A stretch of DNA of 9,938 nucleotides from Chthoniobacterales bacterium (GTDB lineage: Bacteria; Verrucomicrobiota; Verrucomicrobiia; Chthoniobacterales; UBA10450): the NCBI GenBank assembly GCA_025980625.1, contig JAICXG010000096.1, forward strand, positions 1 through 9,938, read 5' to 3'. Shown here in pieces: positions 7,280-9,938 of this stretch. Within the stretch, counting starts at the first letter, position 1. Every line of letters starts with the position of its first letter. Under the pieces are notes generated by a model. The model was given only the letters and a program-made list of their open reading frames with translations. It was not told where the DNA came from and did not search any database. Made by a program: the position numbers and the translations under genes.

Positions 7280-8431
7280 TTACAAGGCAGCCATGCGAAG
7301 GCCGGAAGGTTCGTCGTCGATCGGATCGCGGAGTTTTTTCGCCATCTCAAGGTCGCGGCGCATCTTATTTTTGTGGGTGCAAAAAAGGAGGGCGGTTTCG
7401 TCCGAAATCAGATCCTGCTCGAACGCTTGCATGAGCGATTGGTCGAAGCTGTGCCAGCCCATCGTGATGCCGGCCTCGATGATCTCCTGAAATGTGCGCG
7501 CATCGCTCTCGCCGTAGAGGAGTGTCTCGCGTGTGCGCAGGCTGCTGCCCATGATTTCTGTGACGAGGAGCCGTCCGCCATCGCGTTTGTTTACAAGGCG
7601 CTGGCTCACGATGTAACGCAGGGTATCAGCGAGACGCTCGCGGATTTGTTTCTCTTCGTCGGTCGTGAAGAGGCCGAGGATGCGGTTCACGCTTTGCCCG
7701 GCGTTGATCGTGTGCAGCGTGCAAAAGACAAGGTGGCCGGTTTCGGAAGCGGTTAGGGCGATTTCCATCGTCTCGCGATCGCGCACCTCACCGATGAGGA
7801 TGACCTTCGGTGCCTGCCGCAGCGCGGCGCGGAGTCCCGTGGCGAAATCAGGGAAATCCTTCCCCAGTTCGCGCTGACTGAAGGCGGCCTTGCCCAGCGG
7901 ATGAAGGAATTCAATTGGGTCCTCGAGCGTGACGACGTGGACCTCCGCCGTCTGGTTAATCTCGTTCAGGAGCGCGGCCTGGGTTGTGGTCTTTCCGCTG
8001 CCGGTGCTGCCGGTGACAAAAATGATCCCGTTCTTCTCCGTCACCATCTGCTGGAAGATGGGCGGTAACCCTAACGACTCGATTGTCGGCACCTGCGATT
8101 GCAGCTTGCGCATCACGATCCCCATCCGGCCGTTCTGCCGAAAAATGTTGGTGCGGAATCGCGCCACGCCGGTGAGGGCATAGCTCGTGTCGCAGGAACC
8201 GAGGTTCCGCAGGTCGGCCTGGAGTCGTTCGTTTCCGTCCAGGAGCAGGTTGGCGATCGCTTCGACGTGTGCCGGTTGCAGCACTGCCTCGGGTTGCTCC
8301 ATCGGCAATTCCTGTAAGCGGCCGTGCTGCTCGACGAGCGGCGGTTTACCCGGTAGGAAAAGGCAATCGGAAAGCCCTTCGCCGCTTTGCAGCATCACGC
8401 TGAGAAGAGATTGCAGATCGTCGTGGGTCAT
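7280..8431 (-). CDS. PilT/PilU-family type IV pilus ATPase
   Basis: Cytoplasmic hexameric secretion ATPase (GspE/PilT superfamily), 383 aa, likely powering pilus retraction in twitching, surface sensing or DNA uptake. The N-terminal PAS-like domain includes LFLPGKPPLVEQHGRL (24-39). The RecA-like domain has Walker A GSTGSGKT (141-148), Asp box VTLEDPIE (167-174), Walker B VILIGEVRD (210-218, E215) and His box GHLVFCTLHT (232-241). The C-terminal part keeps the GMxxFDQSL-type element as MGWHSFDQSL (324-333), but the stretch where canonical PilT has AIRNLIRE reads RTRETLLYGE (299-308), so it is closer to a PilU or PilT2-type paralogue. I use ATG 8431, followed by a family-like N-terminus; the frame stays open to 8524 with an unconvincing extension. 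It is cotranscribed with the response regulator and divergent from the osmC-like gene. Confidence 0.92.
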   Translation of the reverse strand: MTHDDLQSLLSVMLQSGEGLSDCLFLPGKPPLVEQHGRLQELPMEQPEAVLQPAHVEAIANLLLDGNERLQADLRNLGSCDTSYALTGVARFRTNIFRQNGRMGIVMRKLQSQVPTIESLGLPPIFQQMVTEKNGIIFVTGSTGSGKTTTQAALLNEINQTAEVHVVTLEDPIEFLHPLGKAAFSQRELGKDFPDFATGLRAALRQAPKVILIGEVRDRETMEIALTASETGHLVFCTLHTINAGQSVNRILGLFTTDEEKQIRERLADTLRYIVSQRLVNKRDGGRLLVTEIMGSSLRTRETLLYGESDARTFQEIIEAGITMGWHSFDQSLMQAFEQDLISDETALLFCTHKNKMRRDLEMAKKLRDPIDDEPSGLRMAAL

Positions 8432-8469
8432 AAAGTTATGGCGGCGCTGGTCAGCAGCGGCGGCCAGCC

Positions 8470-8484
8470 TCCTGCACTGCAGGA
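8470..8484. promoter_or_regulatory. 15 bp palindrome in the pilT/osmC divergent region
   Basis: TCCTGCA, central C, TGCAGGA: a perfect 7+1+7 inverted repeat in the 119 bp gap between the divergent starts at 8431 and 8551. The location fits a regulator binding site serving one or both genes. No clear -35/-10 pair accompanies it, and the repeat is short enough to be chance in GC-rich DNA. Confidence 0.3.
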
Positions 8485-8550
8485 ATTGTTCCACCGGACC
8501 CGAGGAAAAGCGCTTGCTTGCCAATCGCGACCCGGGATTTATCTACAGGA

Positions 8551-8997
8551 ATGTCCGAACACACAATGACGCTTACCTGGAGGCGGGCCACGCCCGATTT
8601 TCAGTACCAGACCTATAACCGCGATCACACCTGGAGCTTCGATGGGGGCCACGAAATGCAGGCCACCTCCGCCCCGGCTTACCTCGGCAATCCCAAGCTC
8701 GTCGACCCCGAAGAAGCCTTCATCGCCGCGCTTTCCAGTTGCCACATGCTCACTTTTCTCGCCTTCGCCTGTAAGAAAAAATTCCTGCTCGACGAATATG
8801 TCGACCACGCGGTCGGCCACATGGAGAAGAACGCCGAGGGCAAGCTTGCGATCACACGCCTCGAGCTCCATCCGAAGTTAAAATTTTCCGGCGACAATCA
8901 GCCGAGCGAAAAGGACATCGCAGAGATGCACCATTTGGCGCACGAGAACTGTTTCATCGCACACTCGGTCAAAACCGAGATCACGGTCGCGAACTAA
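8551..8997 (+). CDS. OsmC/Ohr-family peroxiredoxin
   Basis: A 148 aa cytosolic thiol peroxidase of the OsmC/Ohr family, which reduces organic hydroperoxides using a pair of cysteines. Both are present: C64 in LSSCHMLTFL (61-70), the nucleophile helix, and C134 in HENCFIAHSV (131-140). The N-terminal part (THTW-like strands, then DPEEAFIAALSSCH) follows the family pattern in which the Cys helix packs beside the dimer interface. Length is normal. I chose ATG 8551; the frame is open from 8518 but those 11 residues overlap the pilT upstream region and add nothing family-like. ATG 8566 is also possible. AGGA directly abuts the 8551 ATG, which is too close for an ideal ribosome binding site. This is not a classical Ohr by any motif I can confirm, so OsmC-like is the safer label. 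Confidence 0.9.
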   Translation: MSEHTMTLTWRRATPDFQYQTYNRDHTWSFDGGHEMQATSAPAYLGNPKLVDPEEAFIAALSSCHMLTFLAFACKKKFLLDEYVDHAVGHMEKNAEGKLAITRLELHPKLKFSGDNQPSEKDIAEMHHLAHENCFIAHSVKTEITVAN

Positions 8998-9042
8998 GCC
9001 GACAGATTCATTCGGAAACCAGGAAGCCGGAAAAGGTCAGAT

Positions 9043-9118
9043 GAATCAGGAAAGCAGAAAAGCAGGAAGGGAAGACGAGGACATATTTGCTTTTCCTGCG
9101 TTCCTCTTTTCCTGATTC
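9043..9118. repeat. long imperfect inverted repeat between osmC-like gene and GlyRS
   Basis: Outer arms GAATCAGGAAA (9043-9053) and TTTCCTGATTC (9108-9118) match over 11 bp. Inner arms GCAGGAA (9062-9068) and TTCCTGC (9093-9099) add 7 bp, separated by small bulges. The left side is purine-rich, built from repeated CAGGAAR units (also AGGAAGCCGGAAAAG upstream at 9021-9035), the right side pyrimidine-rich. It lies between two same-strand genes and could terminate osmC transcription or be a dispersed REP-like element. There is no U-tract directly after it. Confidence 0.6.
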
Positions 9119-9156
9119 CCTCCTCGTTTGCTCGCTTCTAAATTGGATTCCTGCGC

Positions 9157-9938
9157 GTGACGCCTAACGATTCGCAGCGGATGGAAAAAATCGTCAGCCT
9201 CTGCAAACGGCGCGGGTTCATCTTTCAGGCAAGCGAGATCTACGGTGGGCTCAATGGCGTCTGGGATTACGGCCCGCTCGGGGTCGAGCTGAAGCGCAAC
9301 CTGAAGGATTACTGGTGGCGCGTGATGGTGCACGAGCGCGACGACGTCGTCGGAATGGATGGCGCGATCCTGACTCATCGCGCCGTCCTAAAGGCGAGTG
9401 GACACGAAGACACCTTCAGCGATCCGATGGTGGATTGCCGCACCTGCAAAGCGCGGTTGCGTGCCGACCAGTTGGCGGAGAAGCATGGTGTCAGGCAGTG
9501 TCCAAATTGCGGCGGCAAGGACTTAACCGAGCCGCGTCCTTTCAATCTCATGTTTTCCACTCAGGTCGGCGCCTCGGCCGAGCCCGACGCGATTGCCTAT
9601 CTGCGGCCTGAGACGGCGCAGTCGATTTTCGTTCAGTTCAAGAACGTGCTCGACACTTCGCGCAAGAGGTTGCCCTTCGGCATCGCGCAGATCGGAAAAG
9701 CCTTTCGCAACGAGATCAATCCCCGCAATTACATCTTTCGCTCACGCGAATTTGAACAGATGGAGCTGGAATACTTCTGCCGGCCGGAGCAGGGGATGGC
9801 GCTGCTCGATTACTGGCTCGAGGAACGGCTCCGATTCTACGAGAACATCGGCCTCCGGCGCGAGAAGCTGCATGTCCTCACCGTGCCGGATGCCGAACGC
9901 GCCTTTTACTCAAAGGGAACCTACGACATCGAATACGA
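9157..9938 (+). CDS. glyQS: glycyl-tRNA synthetase, GlyQS dimeric type (5' part)
   Basis: Class II aminoacyl-tRNA synthetase charging tRNA-Gly; about 260 codons are visible and the frame is open at the right edge. Numbered from the ATG at 9181: EIYGGLNGVWDYGPLG (19-34), the GlyRS N-terminal signature; a zinc-binding-like insertion with C86, C89, C107 and C110; RPETAQ (142-147), the GlyRS hallmark; and class II motif 2, FRNEINPRN (175-183), followed by REFEQMELEYF (189-199). This is the alpha2 form, not the alpha2-beta2 GlyQ/GlyS form. Start: GTG 9157 gives eight extra residues before MEKIVSLCKRRGF, typical of homologues that begin a few residues earlier; ATG 9181 is the alternative and neither has a strong ribosome binding site. 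A CCTAACGA octamer (9163-9170) lies between the two candidate starts. Confidence 0.95.
   Translation, partial: MTPNDSQRMEKIVSLCKRRGFIFQASEIYGGLNGVWDYGPLGVELKRNLKDYWWRVMVHERDDVVGMDGAILTHRAVLKASGHEDTFSDPMVDCRTCKARLRADQLAEKHGVRQCPNCGGKDLTEPRPFNLMFSTQVGASAEPDAIAYLRPETAQSIFVQFKNVLDTSRKRLPFGIAQIGKAFRNEINPRNYIFRSREFEQMELEYFCRPEQGMALLDYWLEERLRFYENIGLRREKLHVLTVPDAERAFYSKGTYDIEY

Larger units (their letters stand above)
494..9170. repeat. TCGTTAGG / CCTAACGA iterated octamer, 14 dispersed copies
   Basis: Exact copies reading TCGTTAGG on + begin at 494, 1290, 1449, 1830, 2867, 3724, 4046 and 5834. Copies reading CCTAACGA on + begin at 2316, 3347, 6039, 6591, 8070 and 9163. The next base in the motif sense is C in 10 of 14, giving TCGTTAGGC as an extended consensus; other flanks look random. 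Two one-base variants sit at 1382 (CCATTAGG) and 7750 (CGGTTAGG). Eleven copies are plainly inside genes, one abuts a start codon, one is between alternative starts of GlyRS and one is near the 5' end of the second glycosyltransferase. The function is unknown. Confidence 0.9.

Noticed and set aside
1..9938. CRISPR array, insertion sequence, integron or prophage remnants
   Set aside because: No regularly spaced direct repeats, transposase or integrase motifs, or att-like duplications next to either tRNA were seen.

Overview
This 9.9 kb window is GC-rich bacterial chromosome (roughly 60% GC by eye). Genes are tightly packed on both strands and few have a clear Shine-Dalgarno sequence; TTG and GTG starts occur. 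Gene content (GlyQS-type glycyl-tRNA synthetase, PilT-family ATPase, GT-C membrane glycosyltransferases) and the purine-rich CAGGAAA-type intergenic inverted repeat remind me of Verrucomicrobiota, perhaps a soil lineage near Chthoniobacterales. That placement is an inference from gene style, not a database result.

Layout, left to right: tRNA-Ser(TGA) on +; a PAP2-family membrane phosphatase on -; diverging from it, an ArnT/PMT-like GT39 glycosyltransferase on + whose stop overlaps the ruvA start (ATGA). RuvA runs tail-to-tail, with a 38 bp overlap, into a diaminopropionate ammonia-lyase-like PLP enzyme on -. Upstream of that enzyme, also on -, is a small GIY-YIG protein with a candidate promoter/palindrome. 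tRNA-Val(CAC) on - follows, then a - strand run transcribed as pilT-like ATPase, response regulator (2 nt gap), and a second GT-C glycosyltransferase. Diverging from pilT is an OsmC/Ohr-type peroxiredoxin on +, then a long imperfect hairpin, then the 5' part of glycyl-tRNA synthetase, which runs off the right edge.

Functionally this is mostly housekeeping and envelope biology: two polyprenol-phosphate-sugar-type glycosyltransferases and a lipid phosphatase, a type IV pilus motor paired with a response regulator, Holliday junction recognition, translation (two tRNAs and GlyRS) and thiol peroxide defence. There is no phage, transposon, CRISPR array or obvious defence island.

The standout signal is not a gene. 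The non-palindromic octamer TCGTTAGG (reverse complement CCTAACGA) occurs 14 times, about once per 700 bp, where about 0.3 would be expected by chance. It occurs on both strands, inside genes and at gene edges, and 10 of the 11 clearly coding copies use one codon phase. This has the profile of a genome-wide iterated DNA word such as an uptake sequence, a methylation or protein-binding site, or a chromosome-organising motif. I do not know a described function for it.
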